A DNA stretch of 64,000 bases from Fodinibius sediminis (GCF_900182555.1 NZ_FXTH01000010.1:62001-126000), one strand, 5' to 3'. Shown: positions 8,843 through 20,142, numbered from the stretch's first letter. Notes: generated from the letters alone by a model not told the origin. Numbers and translations: made by a program.

Positions 8843-10720
8843 TCAATATATTTCAAAGCTTTTGATGCCTCCGTCCGTGATGGTGATTAGCTGCTGAAAA
8901 TCAGCGGTCGGATTATATCCCTGACGGCCCAGGCGTCCGTGAAGATCTTTATCAGGGCCTCCCAGCGTGAAGTTTGCAACTTCCGAGGGACTGCTGATGT
9001 TGAAAACATGGATATTTTCCTGGCCCGAAAGCAGCCGCTCCATTTTAATCACCAAAAATTGATCATTGATGTCAAAACTCCTCAGGCGCCCTTTGGGTGC
9101 TTTGCTAAACTGCGTTGTGAGATCTGCCTTGCTGACAATAGCTACCCCTTTGAACCCCACCAGAACCAGCTTGTCACCCGACTCATGGATATACTTTATT
9201 TCTCCCATCCCATGGTCTTCGTAGGATGAATCGGCGAGGACGCTGCCATCCACCAGGCTGAACTTGTACAATGATTTTCCTCCGGCGGCCCAGGCATGAT
9301 CCTCTTCATAAATGACATTGGAAACATGATTTTCAAAAGGCTCCGTCAGTTCCCAGGCCGGTTCACCGCTCTTTTTTGAAAAAGCATAAAATCCGAGCGG
9401 CTTCACCTTTCCTACAATACTGGAAACATTCCCCGACATCGTATCCGGCTGCTGGGCCGAAAGTCGTACAATGAGATGATCATCCCGGAACCGCATATCC
9501 CGGATATCCGTGGTATTTTCCATTTCGACCTGCCACAACATTTCGCCGGTGGTGTAGTCAAACTTCTGGATCTGCTTATCGGGCAAGCCAACGGCTTTAA
9601 CCTCCTCTGGATTTACGGCGTAGACCGCATCACCTTCCAATTTTGGCGCAGCCGTCTCGGGCGTCTCCATCGGGTTGTAATCCGTCGTAAAACTGGCCAG
9701 CTTGGCATTGCTTTCCTGAATACCGTCACGGGTTCCAAACAGGCGCTCCCCACTGTCAAAATCAAAGATCTCTACGGAGCCCCCGTTGAAATCCAGATGT
9801 ACATTTTCTCCCTGCTTCCTGACAACCCTTAGCTGTTCGCTTCGGCCGGTATAGCTTGATTTCCATTCTGTCTGTCCCGTGGTGGCATCCAGTAATGCCA
9901 CCTGCTTGAGCTCGCGGTCCACATTGGCATTTTCCAAGACATCTCTTAGCCCAGCCATGCTGGTAGCCAACAAAAGCTGATTCGTAGCAGGCAGGTATTC
10001 AACATCAGCAATTCCGGTTCCCGCCATTTCTTCATTTTCCCAGAGTATTTCCCCGCTTTTACCCTCGATGAAATACAATTTTTCCACCGTTCGAAACAGA
10101 AATCCGTTTTGCTCAGGCACTTCCCGGATCATGCTTTCAATCATGCGGGTCTGCAGGGCCACAGCTGACATCCCCTTGGCCCCGAGACTGCCTCCCATCA
10201 GCTCATTGATGGCAATGTTAGCAATGTCCTGATACTTGTCCAGGTTCCATACATACGACGTCGAAGACCAATTTTCCTGCCCGCTGTCAAGATTAATACT
10301 TCGCACCCGGTCTCCTTTCTCCACCTGATTAAAAAGAAGCATCGCTCCCAGCTGCGGCAATTCCTTGTGGTAATATTTGATATCCACTCGCTGGCTTACC
10401 AGCAGATCTTCCTTGACCTGTTCTTTGAAATCACGCCCGATTTCCGAGAAGAATCCGCCTCGTTCGCGGATGTCATTAACTACTACCCGGCCGCTGTTTC
10501 CGTCCAGCATTACCATATCCTCTTTGCTTTGAACAATCAGATAATCTGACGGTGTAATCTCTGCACTGTTAAAATTCTCCCAGTTCAGGTTATAGCTCCA
10601 TCCCTGCGGTATGGATGCCTTTTTGGTGGATGCACAATTCTGTAGAAAGACAGCCAGACATAGCAGTGCCATCCCCCTGCAGAAGGTCTTCGTATTTGCT
10701 CTCATAGTGATGTTTTTCAT
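8843..10720 (-). CDS. PQQ-like beta-propeller repeat lipoprotein of unknown role
   Basis: A 625-residue predicted lipoprotein. The N-terminus has a signal with a lipobox ending at Cys29 (FLQNC). The body shows repeated beta-propeller blades of the PQQ-like/BamB type, for example LLDATTGQTEWKS, FDYTTGEMLWQV, AFSKKSGEPAWEL and KFSLVDGSVLAD, each an Asp-x-x-Ser/Thr-Gly-x-x-x-Trp pattern. No cytochrome motif or other catalytic signature is visible, so a scaffold or binding role is more likely than PQQ-dependent oxidation. It is longer than BamB (about 390 residues) and its contents do not identify a partner. Both ends carry terminators, so it is probably transcribed alone. Confidence 0.8.
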   Translation of the reverse strand: MKNITMRANTKTFCRGMALLCLAVFLQNCASTKKASIPQGWSYNLNWENFNSAEITPSDYLIVQSKEDMVMLDGNSGRVVVNDIRERGGFFSEIGRDFKEQVKEDLLVSQRVDIKYYHKELPQLGAMLLFNQVEKGDRVRSINLDSGQENWSSTSYVWNLDKYQDIANIAINELMGGSLGAKGMSAVALQTRMIESMIREVPEQNGFLFRTVEKLYFIEGKSGEILWENEEMAGTGIADVEYLPATNQLLLATSMAGLRDVLENANVDRELKQVALLDATTGQTEWKSSYTGRSEQLRVVRKQGENVHLDFNGGSVEIFDFDSGERLFGTRDGIQESNAKLASFTTDYNPMETPETAAPKLEGDAVYAVNPEEVKAVGLPDKQIQKFDYTTGEMLWQVEMENTTDIRDMRFRDDHLIVRLSAQQPDTMSGNVSSIVGKVKPLGFYAFSKKSGEPAWELTEPFENHVSNVIYEEDHAWAAGGKSLYKFSLVDGSVLADSSYEDHGMGEIKYIHESGDKLVLVGFKGVAIVSKADLTTQFSKAPKGRLRSFDINDQFLVIKMERLLSGQENIHVFNISSPSEVANFTLGGPDKDLHGRLGRQGYNPTADFQQLITITDGGIKSFEIY

Positions 10721-10783
10721 TAAAAAGGTAGCTGTTCACTCCTATATACGAAGACCAACAGAGGAACAGCTCAATTCAAATAA

Positions 10784-10821
10784 AAAGCCCCACTCTTCCA
10801 TCAGCTGGAAAAGTGGGGCTT
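10784..10821 (-). terminator. Strong terminator downstream of groEL
   Basis: A long stem: AAGCCCCACT (from 10785) pairs with AGTGGGGCTT (to 10821), extended by TCCA/TGGA near a 5-base loop. On the minus strand a T-tract follows. It sits between the groEL stop and the next minus-strand gene. Confidence 0.85.
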
Positions 10822-10872
10822 GACGTTGTTAGAACGTCCTCAGCCGTAAGGCTTTAAGAGCGTGGAGTGGAT

Positions 10873-12564
<1,692 letters not shown>

Positions 12565-12618
12565 CTATAAATTTTAATTGTTTGTAATTGGTTATGTATC
12601 AAAAATAAGGTGAGATGC

Positions 12619-12912
12619 TTAGGAAACGATTCCAAGAATATCGGCTTCACGCATGATCAAGTACTCTTCACCATCCAGTGTAATCTCCGTACCTGAATAT
12701 TTTCCATAGAGCACTTTGTCGCCTTCTTTTACCGACATGTCAATCTTGGTTCCGTTTTCTACTTTGCCGGGACCTGCGGCAACCACCGTTCCTTCCTGGG
12801 GCTTTTCTTTAGCCGTATCAGGAATAATAATTCCGGAACTGGTTTTCTCTTCGGCAGGTTCTGGCTGAACCAAAACGCGATCGCTTAACGGTTTGATTTT
12901 AGATTTAGCCAT
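12619..12912 (-). CDS. groS: Co-chaperonin GroES (10 kDa)
   Basis: The heptameric lid of the GroEL chaperonin. The 97-residue protein has the N-terminal [10 protein letters not shown] strand, the GroEL-binding mobile loop around [13 protein letters not shown] (about 26-38) and the C-terminal [16 protein letters not shown] strand. The start at 12912 is supported by AGGAG about 8 bases upstream. It is the first gene of groES-groEL. No CIRCE element (TTAGCACTC-N9-GAGTGCTAA) is present upstream, so HrcA control of that form is not seen; an alternative inverted repeat is listed separately. Confidence 0.98.
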   Translation of the reverse strand: MAKSKIKPLSDRVLVQPEPAEEKTSSGIIIPDTAKEKPQEGTVVAAGPGKVENGTKIDMSVKEGDKVLYGKYSGTEITLDGEEYLIMREADILGIVS

Positions 12913-12966
12913 AAGTATGACTCCTACAATTTAAGGTTATTAGTTGAAGTTGAAATTCATCACTAT

Positions 12967-12982
12967 CAGCATAATAATGCTG
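12967..12982. promoter_or_regulatory. Inverted repeat upstream of groES
   Basis: Perfect 6-bp arms CAGCAT/ATGCTG with a 4-base spacer, about 55 bases before the groES start. It could be an operator or part of a leader hairpin. No function is known to me. Confidence 0.3.
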
Positions 12983-13168
12983 GAAATACGTTCAAAAATC
13001 GTACAAAGCAAATGACTTTGTTAAGACATATAAGTGAGCAAGGATCGTACCAAACTATTGCTAATAACCAATTAATATCACAAAGGGCGCTTTAAGCTGG
13101 CGAAATCCCGTTTTATGGGTTAATTCATTGCCAAGTTGAAAGATGGCGATAAAAGAGTAGCCGAAATT

Positions 13169-13945
13169 TCAGGTCAAAATGCCACTTTTCTCGAATAGTG
13201 CTGTCAACTTTTCATATTCGGATGGCGGCCAGGCTTCAGCCCGTTTATCAAAATCGAAACCTGCAGGTAGCCGGTCCTTGGCAATCAGGGGCTTGAGGGC
13301 ATTACTCAATTTTTTTCGCCGCTGGTTAAAGGCCGTTCGCACAACAGTCTTTAGATGCTTATCCGTACAACGCAGGGCCCCCTTGTCAAAAGTTAATTTT
13401 ACCATGGCACTTTCCACATTGGGCTGGGGACTGAAACAATGGCGTGAAACGGGGAACAGGATTTCCGGCGTACTCATCAGCTGAGTCTGTACACTCAAAA
13501 TCCCGTAATCCTTGGTCCGCGGTACGGCCACCAGGCGTTCTGCCACTTCTTTCTGCATCATCAATACAGCATCAGATAGCAAGGCCCGTGACTCAAGCAG
13601 GGAAAAGAGAATCTGGCTGGTGATATAATACGGAAGATTGCCCACCAGATGCGTCCGCTCCTTGCCAATGGAATAGTCCGTCCAATCCACTTCCAGCACA
13701 TTACGGTGATGGATCACGAGGTTATCAAACTTCTCTTCCAGGAAGGCGATGGCTCGTTCATCCAGCTCCAGGGCCAACAGATTTTCGAAACGGCGAACCA
13801 GTGCTTCAGTAAGTGCCCCCGTACCCGGACCAATTTCAATCACCCGATCGTCTGGGCGGGCCGGTATGGCATCGGCAATTTTGTTGATAATATTGTCGTC
13901 CGTTAAAAAATGCTGTCCTAAACTCTTCTTGGGGCGTAAACTCAT
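13169..13945 (-). CDS. rsmA: 16S rRNA (adenine1518-N6/adenine1519-N6) dimethyltransferase
   Basis: Dimethylates two adjacent adenines in the 3' hairpin of 16S rRNA during small-subunit assembly (KsgA). The 258-residue protein opens with the family motif KKSLGQHFL. It then has the SAM-binding loop IGPGTGALTEAL at about 38-49 and the catalytic NLPYYIT at 103-109. The C-terminal RRKKLSNAL helix that contacts rRNA is also present. Length is typical. It runs with groESL on the minus strand, but a 256-bp gap separates them. The divergent ald gene begins 148 bp to the right. Confidence 0.97.
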   Translation of the reverse strand: MSLRPKKSLGQHFLTDDNIINKIADAIPARPDDRVIEIGPGTGALTEALVRRFENLLALELDERAIAFLEEKFDNLVIHHRNVLEVDWTDYSIGKERTHLVGNLPYYITSQILFSLLESRALLSDAVLMMQKEVAERLVAVPRTKDYGILSVQTQLMSTPEILFPVSRHCFSPQPNVESAMVKLTFDKGALRCTDKHLKTVVRTAFNQRRKKLSNALKPLIAKDRLPAGFDFDKRAEAWPPSEYEKLTALFEKSGILT

Positions 13946-14093
13946 CAGTGAATATTGAATTCAGAATTAGAAATGCAGGGCTGCTTTTATTGCTAATGCA
14001 CCATTCCGCATTCATATTTTAAATTGTCTTTTTGCTTACTGTAGTTGTGTCAATTAAATTATCAGAAATAAGGTCTCTGCAAAACATTCGTTT

Positions 14094-15308
14094 ATGGACA
14101 TAAAGCCGCTTGAAACCGAACAAATTGGTATCCAGACGCTGGAAAAGCGACTCATAGAATCCGAATCCAAAGTATCCCTTAAGATAGGACTCCCCAGAGA
14201 GGTTTCCAATGATGAACGCCGGGTTTCCCTGACGCCCGGGGGAGTATCAATACTCAAAGCCAACGGCCACGAAATTTTTGTGGAAAAAAAGGCAGGGGAA
14301 GAGGCTAATTTCACTGACCAGGAATATGCCGATGCCGGCGCAGAGATAGCCTATGGCATTGATGAAATTTACCGTAAAGCTGAAATGATTGTCAAAGTGG
14401 CGCCCCCCTGCGAGGAAGAACTTGATCTGCTGGAAGAAAGCCACATCCTCTTTTCCGCCCTGCACCTGGGAAATGCGAAAGAGTCTTTTATTAACACCCT
14501 TATTGAACAGTCTGTCACCGCCTTTGGTTTTGAATTTATACAGGGAGAGGATAAAGAATTTCCCATTGTACGGATGATGCATGAGATCACGGGATCCATG
14601 GCAGTACAGATCGGCGCCCATTACCTTGAGAAGGGAGAAGGGGGGCAAGGCATCATGCTGGGGGGCATTTCAGGAATCCCCCCCGCGACAGTGGTTATCC
14701 TGGGCGCCGGCATTACGGCTGAATACGCGGCCCGCACAGCCCTGGGTTACGGGGCCCAGGTGTTTGTCATGGACAATGACCTGGCCCGGCTGCGCCACCT
14801 TGAAAATGCTCTCGACCGTCGTATTATCACCGCCACAGCCAACTACCAGTATATCTCTTCCGCCCTTGAGCATGCCGATGTAGTTATCGGGGCCGCGATG
14901 CAGGAAGGAGACCGGGCTCCCTGCCTGGTGACCGAGCCCATGGTAATGAACATGAAGGCTGGCAGCGTTATCGTGGATACCGTCATTGACCAAGGAGGCT
15001 GTGTGGCCACGAGCCGGGCTACGACCCATTCGAAACCTACCTTCCTGGCCCATGATGTCATTCATTACTGTGTGCCGAATATCCCGTCGAATGTTGCCCG
15101 GACGGCTACCTATGCCCTCAACAACGTGATTGTACCCTACCTGCTTGCTATCGGTGATGCCGGCGGTATTGAAGAATGCCTCTGGAGCAACACGGCCCTG
15201 CGCAACGGCACCTACGTCTACAAAAAAAACCTCACCAAGAAATCGCTGGCCAACCTCTTCAATCTGCCCTACCGAAGTATAGAAATGCTTATTGCCAGCC
15301 AGATATAA
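14094..15308 (+). CDS. ald: Alanine dehydrogenase
   Basis: Catalyses the reversible NAD-dependent deamination of L-alanine to pyruvate and ammonia in the cytosol. The 404 residues comprise a normal alanine dehydrogenase core of about 370 plus an N-terminal extension of about 28 residues before the KIGLPREV start of the fold. Core motifs are RRVSLTPGGV, the substrate-binding VKVAPP stretch, a catalytic histidine in LHLGNA (residue 124, about 96 without the extension), the Rossmann LGAGITAEYAA at about 203-213, and the C-terminal CVPNIPSNVARTATYALNN. The usual VKVKEP is VKVAPP here. The family also includes NAD(P) transhydrogenase alpha subunits, but the full motif set and length fit Ald. Extensions like this are common in Bacteroidetes relatives. 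Confidence 0.9.
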   Translation: MDIKPLETEQIGIQTLEKRLIESESKVSLKIGLPREVSNDERRVSLTPGGVSILKANGHEIFVEKKAGEEANFTDQEYADAGAEIAYGIDEIYRKAEMIVKVAPPCEEELDLLEESHILFSALHLGNAKESFINTLIEQSVTAFGFEFIQGEDKEFPIVRMMHEITGSMAVQIGAHYLEKGEGGQGIMLGGISGIPPATVVILGAGITAEYAARTALGYGAQVFVMDNDLARLRHLENALDRRIITATANYQYISSALEHADVVIGAAMQEGDRAPCLVTEPMVMNMKAGSVIVDTVIDQGGCVATSRATTHSKPTFLAHDVIHYCVPNIPSNVARTATYALNNVIVPYLLAIGDAGGIEECLWSNTALRNGTYVYKKNLTKKSLANLFNLPYRSIEMLIASQI

Positions 15309-15381
15309 GGGTATTGCCTATGGGTATCCATGTCGTTAGAATCATATTGTTAACTTCTTTTAATAGCCGACAGCTGAAACC

Positions 15382-15756
15382 TTGAAACACTCCGAGCTGA
15401 GCCATAAGAATTTCAGGCGAATCAATATCATCAACTGGCTGCTCTGCCTGCCCCTGCTTCTTCTTTTTACCTGGCCGTATATCTACATTGCCCGGTACCT
15501 CATGATCCAGGATGTGCTGATGTATGCCGGGGCGGCTTTTTTTGCCGTACCTTTTATGATCACCATCCTTCACGGACATGTGACGATGGTTTTAGGCAGC
15601 GCCCACCGCCATCATTACTACAACTGGCTTACCGACTATCCCCTGACGTTCGGACTGTTATTTCATCCGCTTATGATGCGGACGCGCTTTCGACTTGTTC
15701 TGCTTATCGTCAGCCTGGTATTCTTTGCGGCGGGATGGATTCTTGCTGGGAGATAA
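15382..15756 (+). CDS. Small membrane protein of unknown function
   Basis: A 124-residue protein with three likely membrane segments: about 19-37 (WLLCLPLLLLFTW), about 46-67 (VLMYAGAAFFAVPFMI) and about 104-122 (VLLIVSLVFFAAGWIL). Between the second and third lies a His-rich loop with AHRHHYY. I do not recognise a family. It starts 73 bases after ald on the same strand, so co-transcription is possible. It ends a few bases before the hairpin shared with the convergent acs gene. Confidence 0.7.
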   Translation: MKHSELSHKNFRRINIINWLLCLPLLLLFTWPYIYIARYLMIQDVLMYAGAAFFAVPFMITILHGHVTMVLGSAHRHHYYNWLTDYPLTFGLLFHPLMMRTRFRLVLLIVSLVFFAAGWILAGR

Positions 15757-15787
15757 AAAAAGGCACACCAACCTAATGGTGTGCCTT
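15754..15787 (-). terminator. Terminator downstream of acs
   Basis: A perfect 11-bp stem AAGGCACACCA/TGGTGTGCCTT (15760-15770 with 15777-15787) and a 6-base loop. On the minus strand it is followed by a run of T residues, so it ends acs transcripts. Confidence 0.88.
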
Positions 15788-15818
15788 GGATATTGGATTG
15801 ACAGGTGGCGGTTTGTCA

Positions 15819-17717
15819 CTAGTACGCCTTACCGGCAATAATCTCATCCACTACGCTGGGATCGAGCAGGGTGGACGTATCTCCCATGTCGTCCGTTTCC
15901 CCGGCGGCAACGTTGCGCAATATACGGCGCATGATTTTTCCGGATCTTGTTTTAGGAAGCCCATCCACGATCTGAATTTTATCAGGCTTTGCGATTGGGC
16001 TGATAATCTTCGAGACCAAGTCATGAATTTCTTTCTTGAAATCCTCTGGTTCAGAGACCCCGTTGTCGCACGTCATGAATGCAAATATTCCTTCGCCTTT
16101 CACATCATGGGGATACCCCACAATTGCAGCTTCAATCACCTTGGGATGTTCATCGATGGCATTTTCAATTTCTGCCGTTCCCAAGCGGTGGCCCGATACA
16201 TTTAATACATCGTCCACCCGGCCTGTAATACGGTAATAACCATCCTCATCGCGGCGGCATCCATCACCCGTAAAATAGTATCCGGGATAGTCGGCAAAAT
16301 AGGTTTCCTTGTAGCGTTCCTCATTGCCCCAGATACCCCGCGTCATACCCGGCCACGGATATTTGATCACAAGATTGCCCTGCACGCCATTGCCATCGAT
16401 TTCTTTTCCGTTCTTATCGACCAGGGCCGGTTGAATGCCGGGCAGCGGAAGTGTGGCGAATCCCGGTTTGGTAGGCGTAACACCAGCCAGAGGCGAAATC
16501 ATTATACCGCCTGTCTCTGTCTGCCACCACGTATCCACGATAGGGCATTGTCCATTACCGATCTTGTCGTGATACCAGTGCCAGGCCTCTTCATTAATGG
16601 GTTCGCCTACACTGCCGAGTACTTTGAGCGAGCTGAGATCATACTTGTTCACATATTCGATATCCTCCTTCATCAGCGCACGGATGGCTGTTGGCGAGGT
16701 GTAAAAGTGCGTGACGCCATACTTTTCGCAAACTTCCCAGAGACGGCCTGCATCCGGGTAGGTGGGGGTTCCTTCAAAAATAATGCTGGAAGCCCCATTG
16801 AGCAGCGGTCCATAAAGAATGTAAGAGTGACCGGTGATCCATCCTGCGTCAGCTGTACACCAATAAACATCCTCCTCTTCAACCTGGAAGACATTCCGGA
16901 AGGTGTAGCTGGTGTAAACCATGTATCCACCGCATGTATGAACCTGTCCCTTGGGTTTGCCGGTAGAGCCGGAAGTATAGAGAATGAAGAGCGGATCCTC
17001 GGCATCCATTTCGACCGCTTCATGTTCTTTCGGGGCATTGCGGATCAACAGGTGCCACCACTCATCGCGGCCTTCCACCCAGTCGATATCCCGGTTGGTA
17101 CGCTGGCAAACAATCACTTTTTTGACGGAGGGACAATCTTCCAGAGCCTCATCGGAAATATCCTTGAGCGGAACATGTTTCTCCCCCCGGCGCAGCCCGT
17201 CGTTGGTAATCAGCATCTTGGCGTCACAGTCCTGGATACGCTCGGCCAGCGACTGCGCAGAGAAACCGGCAAATACGATAGAGTGAACCGCACCGATTCG
17301 GGCACAAGCCAGAGCCGCAATCATCAGTTCAGGCGTCATGGCCATGTAAATAGCCACACGGTCTCCCTTTTCAATACCTTTTGATTCCAGGACATTCGCA
17401 AAGCGGCATACATCTTCATGAAGCTGGCGATAGGTGATTGTCCGGCGAAAGGAGTCGGGATGGTTGGGTTCAAAAATGAAGGCCGTCTTATTGCCAATGG
17501 TATTGAGATGGCGGTCAAGACAATTTTCGGTGATATTGAGCTTTCCGCCTTCAAACCACTTCACATCCCCGTTTTTGAAACTGCCGCTGTGCGTTTCTTC
17601 CCACCGCTTTCGCCAATAAAAGGTCCCTGCTTCGTGCTCCCAAAACTCTTCGGGATTTTCAACGCTTTCCTTGTAAACATCCTTGTATTCTTCAAATGAA
17701 TCGATATTCAGCCACAT
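15819..17717 (-). CDS. acs: Acetyl-CoA synthetase (AMP-forming)
   Basis: Activates acetate to acetyl-CoA through acetyl-AMP in the cytosol. The 632-residue protein shows the adenylation-family A3 loop YTSGSTGKPKG at about 247-257, the A5 motif WWQTETGG, the hinge region GRVDDVLNVSGHRLGTAEIE and the C-terminal TRSGKIMRR, whose lysine is the site usually controlled by acetylation. Length and N-terminal YKESVENPEEFWE fit Acs rather than other acyl-CoA synthetases. It lies downstream of the acetate-type symporter genes on the same strand (145-bp gap), which suggests a module for taking up and activating acetate or a related short acid. Confidence 0.97.
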   Translation of the reverse strand: MWLNIDSFEEYKDVYKESVENPEEFWEHEAGTFYWRKRWEETHSGSFKNGDVKWFEGGKLNITENCLDRHLNTIGNKTAFIFEPNHPDSFRRTITYRQLHEDVCRFANVLESKGIEKGDRVAIYMAMTPELMIAALACARIGAVHSIVFAGFSAQSLAERIQDCDAKMLITNDGLRRGEKHVPLKDISDEALEDCPSVKKVIVCQRTNRDIDWVEGRDEWWHLLIRNAPKEHEAVEMDAEDPLFILYTSGSTGKPKGQVHTCGGYMVYTSYTFRNVFQVEEEDVYWCTADAGWITGHSYILYGPLLNGASSIIFEGTPTYPDAGRLWEVCEKYGVTHFYTSPTAIRALMKEDIEYVNKYDLSSLKVLGSVGEPINEEAWHWYHDKIGNGQCPIVDTWWQTETGGIMISPLAGVTPTKPGFATLPLPGIQPALVDKNGKEIDGNGVQGNLVIKYPWPGMTRGIWGNEERYKETYFADYPGYYFTGDGCRRDEDGYYRITGRVDDVLNVSGHRLGTAEIENAIDEHPKVIEAAIVGYPHDVKGEGIFAFMTCDNGVSEPEDFKKEIHDLVSKIISPIAKPDKIQIVDGLPKTRSGKIMRRILRNVAAGETDDMGDTSTLLDPSVVDEIIAGKAY

Positions 17718-17862
17718 ATAACAATCAAATTTAAATTGAACCTATTTTTATATCAGTAAATCCTATATTAAATATTATTGAGACATAATCAAGTGCTTGC
17801 AGATTAAAAAAGCAAAAAAATGTTACTTTTTGTGCAACTATTTTTCTCTGTTTCCCACTGCC

Positions 17863-19554
17863 TTAGTGCTTGATTTCTCTCGGTTTGCCGGGATACCTGA
17901 TTTCTTCCACCATATCCTGCACATCCTCGGGGGGATCCGCCGTCAGCCTGGATACCACCACTGCAATAACGAGGTTCACCAGCATGGCTACGGTACCGAA
18001 GCCCTCCGGTGAAATGCCGAACCACCAGTCGTCGGGCGTTCCTCCTCCGAAACCTCCCAACTTGTACTTTATCATATAAAACAGCATCAGCACTATACCG
18101 ACAATCATGCCGGTTATTGCTCCCTGTCGATTCATCCTCTTGTCAAAGATGCCCAACAGGATCGCCGGGAAAAAGGAGGCAGCTGCCAGGCCAAAGGCCA
18201 GAGCAACCGTCGCTGCCACAAAACCGGGCGGGTTAATACCAAAATATCCGGCCACCAGGACGGCAAAAGCCGCGGCAATACGAGCCCATACCAATTCGCC
18301 CTTTTCAGAGATAGACGGCTTGATTTGTTTCTTGATCAGGTCGTGGGCAATACTGGTTGATATTACCAACAGCAAACCAGCTGCCGTCGAAAGCGCGGCG
18401 GCCAGTCCACCGGCAGCCACCAGAGCAATCACCCAGTTGGGGAGATCCGCAATCTCCGGGTTTGCCAGTACCATGATATCCTGGTCGATGGTCAACTCAT
18501 TGGTCTGCTCATCGGCGACATACTGGATTCTCCCGTCGTTATTCTTGTCATCAAAACCCAGGAGGCCCGTCTGTTCCCAGTTGCTGAACCAGGCCGGGAC
18601 TTCTTCATATTCTTCATTGGAGACGGTTTCAATAAGATTGACCCGGGCAAAGGCTGCAATAGCCGGGGCGGTCGTATACAGAATTGCAATAAACAGAAGC
18701 GCATAGCCCACAGACTTTCGTGCATCCCGCACTTTGGGAACAGTAAAAAATCGAACAATTACGTGCGGCAGGCCCGCTGTTCCTACCATCAGGGCCAGTG
18801 TTATGGCAAAGACGTCGATGGTTGATTTGGTGCCGGAGGTATACTCCGCAAAACCCAGTTCCACGTGCAGCTGGTTCAGCTTCTCCAGCAGATAGGTTCC
18901 TGAACCGTCAGCGATGGTACTCCCAAAACCAATCTGTGGAAATACACTCCCTGTCAGCTGAAATGAGATGAAAAAGGCCGGAACCATATAGGCAAAAATC
19001 AGGATGCAGTACTGAGCCACCTGGGTGTAGGTAATGCCTTTCATGCCTCCCAGCACGGCATAGAAAAAAACAATGATCATTCCGATATAAACGCCCATGT
19101 CGATGGAAACTTCCAGAAACCGGGCGAAAACCACGCCCACGCCCCGCATTTGTCCGGCCACATAAGTAAAGGAGACAATGATGGCGCATATCACGGCCAC
19201 GGTTCGGGCGACATTGGAATAATAGCGGTCTCCTATAAAATCGGGAACCGTGAATTTACCAAACTTCCTGAGGTAAGGGGCCAGCAGAAGAGCCAGCAGT
19301 ACATATCCCCCGGTCCAGCCCATCAAATAGACGCCGCCGTCATACCCCATAAATGATATGAGGCCGGCCATGGAAATAAAAGAAGCCGCCGACATCCAAT
19401 CCGCCGCTGTTGCCATGCCGTTTGCCAGTGGGTGAACCCCGCCGCCGGCAATATAAAAATCACTGGTGGAACCAACTCTCGACCATATTGCGATACCCAT
19501 ATATACGGCAAAGGTGGCCCCTACCAGTATATACGTCCACGCTTGAATATCCAT
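17863..19554 (-). CDS. Sodium/solute symporter, VC_2705-type (acetate permease-like)
   Basis: An inner-membrane sodium:solute symporter (SSS family) of 563 residues with about 13 membrane helices. Signatures include the early FYIAGGGVHPLANGMATAADWMSAASF region and the later GLAAALSTAAGLLLVISTSIAHDL, typical of ActP/VC_2705-type carriers. A long extramembrane insert between about residues 305 and 360 (rich in Glu, Asp and Asn) fits the VC_2705 subfamily. The DUF4212 gene directly upstream (38-bp gap) is the small partner that goes with this subfamily, and acs follows. Acetate or a related monocarboxylate is the likeliest substrate, by context only. Confidence 0.92.
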   Translation of the reverse strand: MDIQAWTYILVGATFAVYMGIAIWSRVGSTSDFYIAGGGVHPLANGMATAADWMSAASFISMAGLISFMGYDGGVYLMGWTGGYVLLALLLAPYLRKFGKFTVPDFIGDRYYSNVARTVAVICAIIVSFTYVAGQMRGVGVVFARFLEVSIDMGVYIGMIIVFFYAVLGGMKGITYTQVAQYCILIFAYMVPAFFISFQLTGSVFPQIGFGSTIADGSGTYLLEKLNQLHVELGFAEYTSGTKSTIDVFAITLALMVGTAGLPHVIVRFFTVPKVRDARKSVGYALLFIAILYTTAPAIAAFARVNLIETVSNEEYEEVPAWFSNWEQTGLLGFDDKNNDGRIQYVADEQTNELTIDQDIMVLANPEIADLPNWVIALVAAGGLAAALSTAAGLLLVISTSIAHDLIKKQIKPSISEKGELVWARIAAAFAVLVAGYFGINPPGFVAATVALAFGLAAASFFPAILLGIFDKRMNRQGAITGMIVGIVLMLFYMIKYKLGGFGGGTPDDWWFGISPEGFGTVAMLVNLVIAVVVSRLTADPPEDVQDMVEEIRYPGKPREIKH

Positions 19555-19592
19555 ATAACTATAACCCTGCTATTATAAAATTACCCTTATTA

Positions 19593-19859
19593 TTACCCTT
19601 CGTGCACATCATATTTTTTATCCAGCCGGTTCATAAGCCAGACATAGACAAAAATAAGAACAACGAATACATAGATGGACCCCTGCTGTGCAAACCAGAA
19701 GCCCAATTCAAATCCGCCCATCTCTATGGTATTCAGCTGATCAGCAAATAGAATACCGAAGCCGAACGACACCATGAACCAGATGACCAGGAGAATGCTG
19801 ACATAGCGAAGATTAGCATGCCAATACTCTTCCATCTTTTCCTTCTTCTTTCCCATCAC
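19593..19859 (-). CDS. DUF4212 protein, small subunit of sodium/solute symporter
   Basis: An 88-residue membrane protein with two helices (about 17-37 and 52-74). The family pattern includes an N-terminal EYWHANLRYVSILL, a central FGFGILFADQLN and GFWFAQQGSIYVFV. DUF4212 proteins are encoded beside VC_2705-type symporters and are thought to be an accessory subunit. Here it is 38 bases upstream of that symporter and surely in the same transcript. Confidence 0.92.
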   Translation of the reverse strand: MMGKKKEKMEEYWHANLRYVSILLVIWFMVSFGFGILFADQLNTIEMGGFELGFWFAQQGSIYVFVVLIFVYVWLMNRLDKKYDVHEG

Positions 19860-19914
19860 CCTATTTTTTGATTAGCTGTTCCATTACTCCGAGAACGATG
19901 GCCCTTCTCTTAAC

Positions 19915-19953
19915 GTTGAAAAGAATCCGCCTGACAGGTGCCTGTAAGGCGGA
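19915..19953 (-). promoter_or_regulatory. Leader hairpin upstream of the DUF4212-symporter-acs genes
   Basis: A stem of TCCGCCT/AGGCGGA continuing through one mismatch into ACAGG/CCTGT with a 2-base loop (19926-19953). On the minus strand it is followed by TTCTTTT. It lies 67 bases before the DUF4212 start with no gene ahead of it on that strand, so it would be in the 5' leader. It looks like a terminator, hence possibly an attenuator. The role is inference. Confidence 0.5.
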
Positions 19954-20142
19954 GAGAAAAGCCGTCCGAAAATTTCCTTTACAACTTAATAATATAAATC
20001 CAAAGCGCAAGCAATAAATTTTGTATGGTTTCCCTTCGATTTGTGAAATATCTCTTGCAAAACGAAACTTTCAGTTTATCTTAGGATCCTCCGCATTCAT
20101 GGCGAGCCGTTATCATGCCCAAAAATTCAGCAATATGTTATC

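Noticed and set aside
16431-17384. 317-codon plus-strand frame
   Set aside because: Antisense to acs.
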